Part shown: one piece after another, positions 48,701 to 60,600 of the stretch
How positions within the stretch are numbered: position 1 is the first letter of the stretch
Layout of the letters: each line of letters opens with the position of its first letter
Origin: Sitta carolinensis
Taxonomy: Eukaryota; Chordata; Aves; Passeriformes; Sittidae
Length of the DNA stretch: 64,000 nucleotides
Direction: 5' to 3'
NCBI GenBank assembly: GCA_032173965.1
Contig: CM063292.1
Span: forward strand, 4,106,001 to 4,170,000
Notes under the pieces: model-generated
What the model was told of the DNA's origin: nothing
What the model saw: the letters and a program-made list of their open reading frames with translations, nothing else
Database searches by the model: none
Made by a program: the position numbers and the translations under genes

Positions 48701-51206
48701 GTTTACAGCCAGTGGTATTTATTCTCAAGGGAAGGCTGAGACATTACATGGCACAGGAAAGCTGTATGAAAAGGAGATGTGTCCATTAAAGCAGGCAGAC
48801 TGCTCTGTCTGAAAAGAACTGATTTAAATAAGCAAAGGGAAAGAAAAACTGCAAGTTGAAGCATGATCATAATTACATTAGAAAAGTTATAATTTGATTT
48901 GGATTAACAGAGAGAAATCCTAAAAGCTCAGAATTAATTCTGAACTACATCTACAATTATTTTCAAGAATACTTGCATGCTTTAAGATATCATTAACTTA
49001 AATGAGATTCTATGTTTAAAGGAAGATTTAACCTCACATACTCCCCTTAATTCTCCCTAAATGTCCACACTGCACTTTGAAATGTAATGGAAAAGGTTAG
49101 CTAGCCATGATTCTTTTGAATGGTGCTTTCCTAAGATCCTCAAATAAAAAGTCCTGTCAGAAAGGCAGCCCATGAAAATACCAATAAATGTTCTACAGAA
49201 ATGCATTAATGTCTCAGTGTGGGGTGATTTGCATCTCTTTGGCAGATATGGACAGAGTTTCCTCCTGACAAAGCTGGGCTGGTGCTGGATCCTCTCCAGA
49301 GTGACCCCAGCTCTAACCCAACACCAGAAATCTCACAGCCCCACCTCTCATTTCCTCAGGAAGATGACACTCTTAAAATGCTGCCAGCCAGAAGCAACCA
49401 GTGTCAGATTAATTGCTTATGGAGTTTGCCCTAAACCAAGCCACCTACATTTTCCTCAAAGATATTTTGGCCTTCCAACACATTTCTACACCTGCAGAGC
49501 AGGAGCTGCCTCGTGGCCTGCGTGGGTAATCGCTTCAGGGGTAATAGCTTAGTTAATTCTTAGTTAATTTGAATATTTTTGTTCTGAAATTACCAACTGG
49601 AAATGAGCAGAGAAGTCTTCCACTGAAGCACCTGGGGACATTTATTAATACAAGGTTTGCTCTGCACTGAGCAAGAGACCCAACCTGCTAATACCAAGCA
49701 GTTGGCCATTGATTTAGATTATTAGGGGAACAGCTGGCATGTTTCAGCCAACCAAAGCCCACACGTATTTCAAAAAAGTATTAGCTGTGAAACATTATGG
49801 CTCTTGGAAAGTCTCCAGAAACAAATTAAATCTCAAACCAAGTAATCTGCTACTTTTATCTTCCTAAATCCAGACCGAACTGCTAACAGAGCATTCGCTT
49901 TCACTGCAAAGATCCTCACCCACTTTTCCTGTGGGTTTGTTTGTTTTGGTTTGTTTTTTTAAACAGGATTGTGTGGCTTTTCTCAAGGAAACAGACAAGA
50001 AACTTTGGGTTTAGATCCTCATTTCCTCATTTAATTCCACCTTGGAATTTAAATGCCAGGAGGAGGTTTCACCAACACATATGCCTTTCCCTCTGTTCTT
50101 CCACTGCACCCCTGAGAGGTTTCGATTCAGCCCTGAAGATGTTTTTCAGAGACTAAATCATTCTTTCACACTGCTCAGTCTAATGTCCTACCTTTGCAAA
50201 CACTAGTTTAATTAAATGTGTATGCATAAAAATCAGTCTATTTTTTACTCCTTCCCCCTCGGGTCCTGGAAGCTGACACTCACAGTTTGGGAGGGAATTG
50301 TCTGACCACCTGGCACTCAACAACTATTCTCTCCTATTTTATTTTGCTTCAGTCATGTGTGAAAGCAGGTAAACTAGAGGATGTGATACTGTTGTGCTTC
50401 AACACCAATCTGCAGGTATTTATTCAGAGGCACATTTAAGATGTTCTGTATTATTTAGTTATAATATGTTTTCCCAGACAACTTTCCCCCTCCATGCAGG
50501 AGCTCAGCATCAAACTTCAATTAAAAGGCAATGCATCGGGTGTTTAGGTGCAAAAGGATCTTCCTCACCCTGCCTCCACAAAGGTAGTAAAGTTCCCAAC
50601 CTCCCACTTGGAAATTTCCACAACTTTGCAACCATTTTGCACACACCCCCAGATATTTCCTGGAATTTTATTTACATGAGTTTGGCATCCTATGGCCATT
50701 TAAATGGGAATAGTGTGCTTAAGATGTGTTGTTTCAAATCCTGACCAATATTTCTGTCCACATGGAATGAGAGTTTCAGGTGCCTTATCTTAACCATGTA
50801 CCCAAGTGTCAGATTGAAGCTCTAGTATTCAAATTCTATCTATGCATATGAGCCCATGAAGATTTATATTTTAGGATACAAGTATAGACAGATACCTGTC
50901 TGGGTAGGAAAGTTGAGATGCCTTTCACTGAACCTGTTCCCTTCATGCCAACGAATGGGAACTGAATAATTTTTCAGTATCTTCTGAAGCACATTTTTAA
51001 CACAGCAAGCAATTTATGTGATTTGAAAGAAAATTTAGAGATGTTCGTAAAACTCAAAATGCATTAAAAACTACTTCATTTTGGAAAGCCACAACACTGT
51101 TTCAGCAAGGACACACTGAATAGGTGGAAAATCCACAGTTATCTCCCTATTACCCAGAAGCCCAGACAGTTTTCCCTGCAAGAAATTGTTAAGCTTAAAA
51201 TCTTAC
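45771..51206. other. Non-coding, probably intronic
   Basis: Downstream of the last well-placed minus-strand exon. It contains a 14-base A run (46607-46620), a GC-rich patch at 46800-47270 with a 156-codon plus frame of no recognisable family, and (TTTG)-like low complexity at 49934-49960. No in-phase continuation exon was found. Confidence 0.4.
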
Positions 51207-51268
51207 CTTGCTTGAACATGTTCTTTTGCAAGCTACAACTACCACGTGCAATCCCAATTACCCAAACC
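51207..51268 (-). CDS. Probable internal exon, unassigned gene (exon E)
   Basis: The minus strand shows an acceptor (ttcttgctgaatattgcag) and a strong donor (caag then gtaagatt) enclosing 62 bases. Only the reading that takes one base to finish a split codon is open; the other two frames stop early. It begins VWVIGIARGSCS and includes NMFKQ near its end. The needed incoming phase (2) fits exon D at 54751-54877 if D uses its gtatat donor. Outgoing phase is 1. The protein is unknown to me. It could be a chance motif pair, but the single open frame and strong donor support it. Confidence 0.42.
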
Positions 51269-51899
51269 CTGCAATATTCAGCAAGAAGAGTTAACAGTCA
51301 CATCCAAAACCCGTGTCAGAACCCTGCAGAGGCTTTGGCAAATCACAGGGGGCTGATGAGGCTGCCACGCTGGCTCTGTGCAAGGTGGGGAAAAGGCAAG
51401 GAGGGGAGATAAACAGGGTGGGTGTGTGATAACTCCAGGGTCAGAGGGAGCAGGAGAGGAGCAGCACCACCATTGGTAGCTGCACCATGGAACAGGCACA
51501 GGAAGAGGCCATCTGTGCTGGCAAGGAATCAGTGGGAAGGGTGGATGTGGTAAATCACAGCTCTCACACAGCATCAGCCCAGAATCAACAGGAAATGTTT
51601 GGATGTGAGCACCACCAGGGCCATGATCCATGTGCACACCAGGCTGCAGGAGGTGGAATGGCCTCCTCTGATCTTTTCACTGGCTTTATTTGGTTTGAAC
51701 AAAGCAAATCTTGTTGGAGGCCACAGCTTTGCCAGACAATTGGAAACCTGCTTTTGAGCATTGATGGGTTCACTAAGATATTTCACATCATATGGGTAAA
51801 CAGTGGTTTTGATATGGTTGAGTAGAAAGATCTTTGTTAAAATGCACAGAACAAAAAGTATCCAAATGAAGACAAGACAGGCAAAACCTTCATCTTGAA
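51269..51899. other. Intronic stretch, nothing assigned
   Basis: GC-richer at 51340-51660 with open frames on both strands and no clear product. Confidence 0.4.
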
Positions 51900-52180
51900 G
51901 CAGCCCAGGCTCTGAACATGCAATCTATCACGTCAGAGACACAAGAGGTCAGCCATTAATTAACATCCAAATTAAAGCTTTTCAAGTAAGGGTCAACACT
52001 TCCTTTGTTTTGACATTTAAAGCTCTGGCAATGCCTTCCCCAGTTTAGTATGCACAATGCATCACCTCGTGCTTTATGCTAATTGCCTCCATTATTCAAG
52101 TGCACTATTTGATTCATTGTCAATTAAAAATACCCCCAAAAGCCAAGCCCGATGTGTGTTAAGTATAAAGGTGATTAATG
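51900..52180. promoter_or_regulatory. Possible conserved non-coding element with POU site
   Basis: 'tctatcacgtcagagac', 'gccattaattaacatcc', 'aaattaaagcttttcaag', 'ttatgctaattgcctcc' and 'gattcattgtcaattaaa' lie within 280 bases. The TTATGCTAAT segment fits an octamer-like POU site and the TTAATTAA core fits homeodomain binding. The density and lack of low complexity look like a deeply conserved enhancer inside an intron of the minus-strand gene. No alignment was possible. Confidence 0.33.
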
Positions 52181-53389
52181 TAACACAATTACATTCCCAC
52201 GTTTGTTGAGTCTGATTAGAAACTTTCCCTGAGCCCAGTGTGACAGAGCTCTGTCACTGCCAGTGACCTGCCAGCCTTGGCAGGGACAGGCTTTCTGATG
52301 GGAGGCACTGCATGGCCACAAGTGCTTCAGACAGGTGTAAAACCTGTAATTAAATGCTGTCAATTAGCACTTCATCAAGAATGTGGAAATCTTGATGACC
52401 TTCTCTATTGGACTGCAAAGATGGTCCTAGGTGTAAAGTGAAAAAAAGCTGTAAGGAAGGAAAAAAGCAGTGACGCGATTGTTTGCTAAAATAATAATTA
52501 TGTGGACATAATTACTATTTCTGCAAAGTGACTCCATGGATCTTTTCTCATGGTTCTGCACACAGGGGAAAAAATTGGGCAGCCCAAAAGTAAAAGAGCA
52601 ATGCCTTATTTAGTTTATGGTTATAAAAAACACAAGTTATAAGGAGATCCAAAGGCATCTGAGGGGGAAAAAAAAAAATGACCAAAACTGGGACAAAGAA
52701 ATGGTCAAAGTCTGGAGATTGCTCCTAAATGAGATGGAAGAGCAAATAAATAAATAAGAATTAAAAAGCCAGTTCAGCCTGAGCACAAAGACAGTAAAAC
52801 TAACAGCAACTGAATACCAGTGAAACTAATAGGAAGGAAAATATGCACACATAGCTGGACTTGTTATGGCCAGCTTCTGAGTAGGCTTTAATAAAAATGG
52901 CTACAAATCAGAAGAAGAAATAAGAGAAAATTCTGTACCCTCAGAATGGTCTTCTCTTCATTCTTCCCATCAGTAAATGCAAAATGTAATTAACACTGCC
53001 ATATGTAGAGGTAATAAATACATAAGAACCAGCCACAACCCATATTTAATTACAAGGGAAATGCTAGCAATGAAACGTACAGTATGTTCTTGTTTAAATT
53101 GAAAAAGAAAAAAGAGAAAGACTGTATTATTGCACTTCAGAAAAGAATTAAGGAGCTCCTTGGCTTATTGAGGGCTGCAAAAACAATCACTGCTCTAGGC
53201 CTGGTTTACATATTTGTTCTATTAATTCACACAGCCCTGGTAAGGCTCGCATGGCAGTGCAACTTCTAAATTACACTGCTCTTGGTAATGGGCATAAAAA
53301 GTTGCAAGAGCATGCAAAGTGTATTCAAACAGACAATTAAAATTATCAGTTCTGTTGACAGCTAAAATGAAGGAACTGTGCTGAGGTTT
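52181..53389. other. Intronic stretch, nothing assigned
   Basis: AT-rich with short A runs. No exon, transposon or structured element was recognised. Confidence 0.45.
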
Positions 53390-53600
53390 AATGGTGCTGC
53401 ATGAAGGACACCCTGTTTGTGGGTGATTGAATTAACCAGGATCACGCATCGACAGTCTGCCTCTGTCCAACGCTGCACATTAGGCCAATTTAGTGTCAGC
53501 TTATTAAAATAATTTAATTCCAGAGACTGTTTCAAGGCATTTCTGAGTCTCCTCCCTGCTCTTCCCTCCTCCTCTCACTAATGATAGCATCTTAATTATT
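53390..53600. promoter_or_regulatory. Possible conserved non-coding element
   Basis: 'gggtgattgaattaaccagg', 'atcacgcatcgacagtctgc', 'cattaggccaatttagtgtc' and 'aaaataatttaattccagag' combine preserved CpG and homeodomain-type cores. The judgement is by texture only. Confidence 0.28.
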
Positions 53601-54750
53601 GTGCTCGTTTTGCGCCACCGCAAATGGCTGGGTCACCTCAGAGCAGTGCAGTCGGTTTGGCTGGACCACCCCATCCTCAGGGTGATGCTCTCCAAGTCAG
53701 CAGATCTGGCCACACACACACTACAGCCTCAGAGTTCTGAAGCAGAAAAATTATTCGACAAAGGTTGTTTTTATTCAATTTGACACTAGTTTATCCATAT
53801 TGCTTCTTTTAATAAGCCTTCAAATCTGCGTGCTTATTAAATCTATTATTTTCTAAGAATTTCAACTTTCAGCCATGCAGGAATAATGTGTTTGACAACT
53901 CCAAAATAAGAATTCCAGAGAAAATGCAATTTCTCAAAGAAATAAGAAGTTTGAAATCTCTTTTCTGAGCTGAACAACAATCTCACATCTCTGACTAGTA
54001 TTACTACTCGTTCCTGTGAAAAAGCAGCTCAGACTAAGCAACATATCAAAATGCTGAGACTAAAAATGTTATCCTAGAGGTTTATTTTAGTACCTCCAAA
54101 GGCTGAATGACTTAAGTTTAAGAGAGTTATTTCAATAGACTTTGGCAACTAATTCTGACATTTCGTTTTGAGAAGTTAGTGCTATTTTAAAGTGAATGTG
54201 CACAGATTACACCTTCATCCGCAGTGAAAATGCATCAATATGTAGCAGTGGTATCTGGAGGGAACTGAGATGGGGAATGTGTGCATTTGGTGAGTAAAAT
54301 TGATTTGCATTTCTCAGTCCCACCAAGCTATGGGATTTGTCCCATTGCAGGACTCAGATGTTACACACAGGAGCCAAGCACTACTGCCCAGTGCTGGGCA
54401 CCCAGAAGAATTCCTGGTTCAGCACCAGCAGCCAAGCACAACAAAGAAATCACTAATAATAAATATCCCATGTAAAAATGCAGGTGTGTTTGGAAGTTAT
54501 GACAATGGCAGCACTAAAATCCTTTTTTAAGTCTTTAAAGACATCAACCACTGGATAAGGCACCACTTCTGTTTAACAGTGTTGAAGTCCCAAAGTCCCA
54601 GAACGGAGAGAAACAATTTGTAACCTTGAAGTATTGGAATGAACTAACAACAGAACTCAAAAAACTGTTAAATCTCCTTCAGTTTAATGCTTTGGGTATA
54701 CGGTGCCAGATTGGGTTTTATAATGTGACACCTGCTCAATGGAAATATAC

Positions 54751-54877
54751 TGAATATTCCAGTTGTGTGACACTTTTCTACCACTGATGATCCCAAACTC
54801 CTTCCAGCCTCCGAATTTCACGTAAAGACTTGGACTTGTATCAGCTGTGAGCACTTTCAAAATACAAACTTCTAAAT
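54751..54877 (-). CDS. Probable internal exon, unassigned gene (exon D)
   Basis: The minus-strand acceptor is a T-rich tract ending ctctgcaactcag. Two bases finish a split codon, then about 41 codons stay open; both other frames close. Short landmarks are LEVCILKVLTADTSPSLYVK near the start, then FGGWKEFGIISGRK. The incoming phase (1) matches exon C exactly. Two donors are possible: gtatat after 54751 (phase 2, fits exon E) or gtgtca after 54732 (phase 0, adds seven codons). Neither is strong, so the 3' boundary is uncertain. No family is recognised. Confidence 0.5.
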
Positions 54878-55240
54878 CTGAGTTGCAGAGATAATTTAAT
54901 AGAAATGTTGATGGGCAAGTCCTGTTTTCCAAGCTCAAAGGTAAGATTACAAAAAAAAAAATTCAGAGTAAATTTAATTTTTAAGAACTGGCTGATTCTA
55001 GGTTTTCACAATGTTCACATAGCCCTAAATGACTATATATTGTATTTTGCCATTTCTAACACATGAAAAAAAGTCTATAGAGACATAGGATTAATGCAGG
55101 GGAACTCAGACTGAATCATGGCAATATCCAAAATTTCAGGTACAAAACAAAAAAAAAGCTTTCTGATAAATGGCAGGAATGAAATGAATACATAAACAAT
55201 TCCGATTTTTGCACAACAGTGATATATGAAAATAACATAC

Positions 55241-55352
55241 GGTTCAGAACCAGCTTGTCCTCTGTGAATTCAAATGGCTTTTCTATATAAAAAACCTTCT
55301 GCTGGAATCCAGGGACACATTCTAAATCTTCTGCACATGCAAGCAGCAGAAC
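55241..55352 (-). CDS. Probable internal exon, unassigned gene (exon C)
   Basis: This is the strongest exon in the window. On the minus strand a textbook acceptor (ctgtttctttttcccctcag) precedes 112 bases followed by gtatgt. Only frame 0 is open: 37 codons plus one base, starting [16 protein letters not shown] and ending [10 protein letters not shown]. The mix of charged, aromatic and cysteine residues is protein-like. Incoming phase 0 fits exons A and B; outgoing phase 1 fits exon D, about 360 bases downstream. I do not recognise the family, and no membrane segment or catalytic motif is evident in this piece. Confidence 0.65.
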
Positions 55353-55446
55353 CTGAGGGGAAAAAGAAACAGAAATAGACTTTTAACATCCACTCCTTCA
55401 TCCATCATGCTGGCTTCTGGGAACCATAGCAGGTTTAGGCTCAGTG

Positions 55447-55490
55447 CTCATAAAACAAAACATTGGGGTCCATACTCATAAAACAAAATA
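55447..55490. repeat. 28-bp spaced direct repeat
   Basis: 'ctcataaaacaaaa' occurs at 55447 and again at 55475, inside the region between minus-strand exons B and C. Probably a small local duplication. Confidence 0.7.
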
Positions 55491-55683
55491 TCCATCACAT
55501 CACACTTCCCCTTTGAATCTTGCTAAACAATTTTTTATGTCAGGTTTTTGCTTATATATATATGGGCTGGTATTGAAATTACAAAATTGTAGCTTTCAAG
55601 GTGAATTTCAGTTCAGAATATCAATAAAGGATGTTACGTCCATAAAAACATAGGATGTAAGGTTGCTCATAAAAATCACATTT

Positions 55684-55717
55684 ATTTAGGCCTAGCTGAA
55701 TACAGCTGGGCCTAAAT
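55684..55717. other. Near-perfect hairpin, 15-bp stem
   Basis: The arms atttaggcctagctg (55684-55698) and cagctgggcctaaat (55703-55717) pair at 14 of 15 positions around an aata loop. The stem is too short for a typical microRNA precursor. It lies in the intron between exons B and C. The right arm read in reverse complement, atttaggcccagctg, also occurs at about 18279-18293. Confidence 0.8.
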
Positions 55718-56409
55718 ACGTGCTGAAATTAAATACATGCAAGTTGATTTGAATAACTGATAAATTAAGAGTTGCAAATCTCTCTCTCAAGGTTGATCAC
55801 CAAGTTGCAGAAGAAGTTCTATATTCAAGGGCAAAATCTCAGAAATTGCATTTATAAAAGAAATGCTTTGCTAGCAAGTAGAAAGTGTTTTTTTCTTTCC
55901 CTCTAAACCACATTTTGTCCATTTTCCCTATAATAAAAAGCTTGTTTGCACCAAGGGAGGACTGAAAAAGAAATGTGTGCATCATAGTGGAGGTGGATCT
56001 GAGGTTCCAGTTGAATACAGTTTGTGTCACTGTTAGTACATGGTCACCCAAGCTCCGTGTCACCACAGGAACATCAAAGGAGGAAGCTTAAAAGCAAAAT
56101 AAAATTGCTTGGGAATAGGTACAATTCTAATCTCAGACTCTGAAGCATTTTATCCCTGAATAGAGAAAACAACCTGAAGGGCTATTTTTCTTGGCAGCTG
56201 TTAAATGAGAGCATGGAGGTGAGAATGGTCAAGAAAGAAACAGCAAGCAAAAGAAAATTACTAAAAAGTTTAAAAGGTTAAAGAGAGAGGCAAAAGGAGG
56301 CGAGGTTAAGAGTAGGAAAAGCCAAATCATATTTTCCAACCCATACAAGTGTAAGTGCATTTCCAGAAGTATTTTCTGCTTTAGAACATCAAAAGGTGTT
56401 TTACAAAAC

Positions 56410-56469
56410 CTGACTTTCAGGTGGTGCACTGACCACTCTGATCTCAAAATTGTTACGGGCAATCTGCTG
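56410..56469 (-). CDS. Possible internal exon, unassigned gene (exon B)
   Basis: On the minus strand the tract ctctctgcttgattgtgctc leads to a cluster of AG choices (cgcaag, cag, cag) and then an open frame, IARNNFEIRVVSAPPESQ, ending in cag before gtttt. Length is 60 bases (20 codons) if the first AG is used; all three AG choices keep the same phase. It is 0-0, so it can sit between exons A and C or be skipped without breaking the frame. The acceptor contains CpG and purines and the donor is weak, so this is the least certain member of the cluster. Confidence 0.38.
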
Positions 56470-56989
56470 CTTGCGAGGCAGCCCGAGCACAATCAAGCAG
56501 AGAGGGCACGTGTGGCAACCAAGAAGGAAACAAACACAAGAGTTCTGAACGACTTTTGCTCCTAAATTCAAGTGGCTCTGCACAATGGGTCCATTTGCTC
56601 AAGACATGCTCAACACACAATTACAGATTTGGAAATAAAGTCCTGCAGGTGTAAAGTGAAGACAAATTTCTCCCCAATACCACAGCAGTGAATGCTGAAG
56701 GCTCTTTACTCCTCACCAGCTCAGGTGACAGCAGCACTCTCACCTCTCCCAGTGTACCAGCAGCATCTCCCAGTCCCACCTCCATTCCTTTATCATCCAA
56801 GTCTGCTGATCCTGGTCCTCAAGAGCTGTCCTGCAATATTTAGCACCTGCATGTTTCCCTATTCCCCAGCACTCACAGTCCCTTTGCTAAGTCACAGTGA
56901 CACGATCTGCTCTCTCCCTTCTTGATTTCCCACTCGTTTAAAGTCCTGTGTGATCCCATTTACAAAATCCAAAGGCAGTGATGCCCCAC

Positions 56990-57088
56990 CTGGTCTGCAT
57001 TAGTTGTTCTTGTGGGAACCAACTGCTGGATCATTTGTTTCATGTCACTGACAGCTGCTATAAAAGCTTGTCCAGAAGTGCCAGCAGA
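56990..57088 (-). CDS. Probable internal exon, unassigned gene (exon A)
   Basis: The minus strand has a good acceptor (ttctggctgttcctcacag), 99 bases and a donor (ccag then gtgggg). Only frame 0 is open, giving 33 codons: SAGTSGQAFIAAVSDMKQM at the start, then IQQLVPTRTTNADQ. The first half looks like an amphipathic helix. Both ends are phase 0, matching exon B or exon C. The whole segment also sits inside a 70-codon open frame. No family is recognised. Confidence 0.6.
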
Positions 57089-57605
57089 CTGTGAGGAACA
57101 GCCAGAATATTTCATGGCAATTAATCTGGTGGAAGGCAAACACAGCAGATGGACACCTTTGCCTTCCATCCTGACCTACTCCAGATTGCTCCCTTAGAAG
57201 GATTAACCAAGAAAGAGAAAGATTTAAAGTAATACACTTAGAAAAGTGCAATACACTTGACTACTCTTAATTTTGGTATCGTCACACTATTCCTGCCTCT
57301 CTTAAAAAGGTTTAAAACCACAGCTCCCAATCCCTCATTCTTGTAATGACATTGATATATTGATTTTATTGGAGATTTTGGGGTTGAGTATTGGACATGT
57401 CCCCTTCAGTCTCCCAGCAAGAGACATCTGCAAATGTGAACTGAGGTACTCAGAGCCTGCCCTGAAAATTGTGCATAAAGCTTGATTACTTGATTGTTAA
57501 AAAACCTGCCTTATATACATTTCAATGGGCATATACACAGAAAGAAAGGCACACATGCAACTTCTGCACATATTTTCTGTGTGCACAGGTGCAGGTTTAA
57601 AGTAC

Positions 57606-57627
57606 CTGTCTTTCTGACTCAGTGTTC
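57606..57627 (-). CDS. Candidate 22-bp micro-exon upstream of exon A
   Basis: On the minus strand a T-rich acceptor ending atattcatccag precedes 22 bases ending gacag, with a gtactt donor. Read in phase 2 it gives NTESERQ and exits in phase 0, which fits exon A 500 bases downstream. Phase 1 is also open, so frame evidence is weak, and such short exons are uncommon. Confidence 0.2.
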
Positions 57628-60600
57628 CTGGATGAATATGCATAAAAATGCAATCAGAGCAGGAGAAAACCTCTTCCCATCTCAAGATGCAAGCAAAGTT
57701 ATATAATGAGTCCCCACCAGAAAAACAGTCCAAGCCATATATCCTGAAATTTATCTACAAACAGCTCTTCCCCAAAGGAGTAACACAGCAAGTAAGAGGC
57801 AAATCATGTCCTGATCTCCCAGCCACTCAAGCCTTAGAGCTGGAACTCTTGTCTTACGGAGCTATAAATAAAAAGCCTCTTTGGACATCATCTGTGGCAG
57901 TACTCAGAGAAGGGAATATGTCTACTTTATCAGATTTGTGACAGTCTAAGTTGACTTTGAAATCTGGGCAATCTAAATGGGTCATGAGTTAACTTCTGTA
58001 AGCCTGGTACAGAAGCCTCACATAATAGAGATGCAGCAAATAGAAAATGACCTTTACTCCCTTTGAAATAATTACAAGACTCAAGCTTGGCCTTGCTGTG
58101 AAATGGAACATTTTATTCCACTTGTGCAATTCCAGGCACTTTCTTCTTCTCAACATGTCAGACAAAATGTTAAATGTGTCATCACATGGACAGTTTTAAT
58201 TAATTGTCTTTTAAAAGGAAAATTGTTCTTTTAATTTATTTTTCTCATGAAGAAACTTCTGTTGAACTAAATGTCTATCTCATTAAAATAATTTCTGTTA
58301 AGGTTCTTCACACTGGGGACAGCAGTCTTTAAAAATATCTTGAAAAAAACAAGCCAGGCAGATAGATGTTTAAGGCAAAGAGATTTGTTCAAAGCAGAAT
58401 ACATTCTGAATTTAAACACCACGTAGATTTCGTATTTTTGAATATAATAAAAGAGTATATGGGCTGATACATGCTTAAAGAAAGACTTTAGCTAAATACA
58501 CTGTAAATAATATTTAAATGTCATATGTAGAACTCCAAATATACAAATATTGTTCACACACCTAGTCAAGTGCTGGGCAATTAGTACAAACACATACTTT
58601 ACCTGCTACCAAGAAAAAAGCCAAAATCTTAAACAAAACTGACAGTCATGCAGCAAACAACTAGCTCATGAAAATCTAAAAGTGTAGAAGTCTGAAAAGC
58701 AGAGCAGTTGTGTCTGCTCAGGCCTACAGATCCTGTGTTCACCAACAAGCAAAATCAAAGTTTTCCATAACCTCCTGCTTTTCAGAAATGTACTCAAAGA
58801 CTCAGTTTTAATATTCTGACAATTTTTCTTTCAGAATTTATTGCCAGTTGGCGTAAGGAAATGTCATAGTTCAGATAACTCCTGTGCTAGTTTGGCCACT
58901 GTGCTAGACCCATACTCCTGGTGAGATATCAAGCCTAAAACAGCTTTTTTTTTTTAGTTAATAAAGCAGCACACACATGCTGGTGATCTTTACTGACCCT
59001 AAAATTTGCACTGAAAGCTGTGCACATAGAATATGGTTGGAAAGCAAAAAAGGAGAGCAATTTAATCCTGCACTGCAGAGGAAATGAATAAACTCCCTGA
59101 TGCTAAAGAACCTTTGGGTATCATGACACCTCAAAAAACCAGGGTTCTTCTTCCTCCTCCTTTGGTGACTGAAAGTCATCTCAGGAAGGTCTTTCTAAAG
59201 AATTTCACAATCTTTGTGTTCTTTTCAACTTGCACAATTTCAGTTTGGCCACATGCTCGCTCTGCAAATGGATTTTCTCACCTTTTGCTGTGTACACCCT
59301 CATATCTTCATTAGCCCTACCTTTAGGAGATCACCTAGCCCAGAAACACAAGCTGCAGAATATTAATTGCATTTCACACACATTCTTATGGTGTGAAATT
59401 CATCCTTGTGTAAGGCTTTATTTAATTAGAAATGTAAATGGTGCAGACACCTGTGAGAGCCATCTGCCCAGACAGGAATTCTGCTCAGAGTAAATGTAAA
59501 CAAATCTCATTTCAGAGGAAAATATTCCGTAGGACCACATTGTACCTTTGACTTCAGGAGAGTAATCTGAAATGAAAACAAATCAACACAGAAGACAAAA
59601 GAGAGGAGTTAAATTGAAATCACACTGGGTTTTATGAAGAGCAATAATTTCAAGAGTTTAAAAAACTATGAGTCACTTCCTGAGAAATGAGGTTTTACTT
59701 CTGGTTGTTTTGTTTGGAGTTTCTGGAAGGGTTGGGATTTTTTATCTTTTAAAGTACGATTTTGGGGGTTCTTTTTCATTTGACTCATTTACTTGGAAGT
59801 GGGTATCGAAAATTTATGCTTCTGAGCTTTTCTGTGGAAACATGAGGACCAGGAATTTGCTTTTTGCATATGAAAACTTCAGATTTTCATAAGAAATATG
59901 ATGATCCTTAGAGCTGAGAATGGAGACAAAAATGTAATCAGAATAATGAGAACTGCCAACACTGAATTAAATTGCTCATGACAAAATATTTTTATCATGC
60001 AGATTGAGATCTTTGAATCTTGAAACCTTTTCCCTGTTCAGGTGCTGCAACACCAGACCCACAAAAATTGATAGGGAGGAGACCATCAATGTAGGAAACA
60101 AGTGATAAACAGCACACAGTCACAGGGAGATGATGAAATTTGAAGTCTTCTCTCCAGATTTAAATGAGGGAGTTATTCAAATGAAATTAACAGCGGGATA
60201 CTTAAAATAAAGGGAGCGCTGCTCTAAGTAAGGTTCTGATTCTGTATTACAGAGACTCCAATTAGAGTGTCAGCAGGTCCTAAGGCAATTATTTCATCAA
60301 ATCACACACACAGACTGGACATGAGGTCCTCTGTGTCTTCTGTGGTTTTTAATATCAACTGGAACAAAAAAAAACCCTCAAAAGCCTGAATAAATTATCC
60401 TCTGATTGGCATAATTAACAAAGGCATTTTAACTTTACATAAAGGTATGTTGAATTATTTATCTCTGAATGTGACTAAACTAATTAAATACACAGTTCTT
60501 TTAGATTAATTTGATTCCTAGAATGTTCTGATTTGGGGCATTTTTTAATGCAATATTTTCATTCTGGGGGAGGTTTTCACTGTTTCAAGCTTTAACTACT

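Noticed and set aside
55952..56086. Minus-strand block that reads like a 135-bp exon (FDVPVVTRSLGDHVL)
   Set aside because: The frame is protein-like, but its phases (1-1) cannot sit between exon B and exon C, which need phase 0, and its donor is weak.
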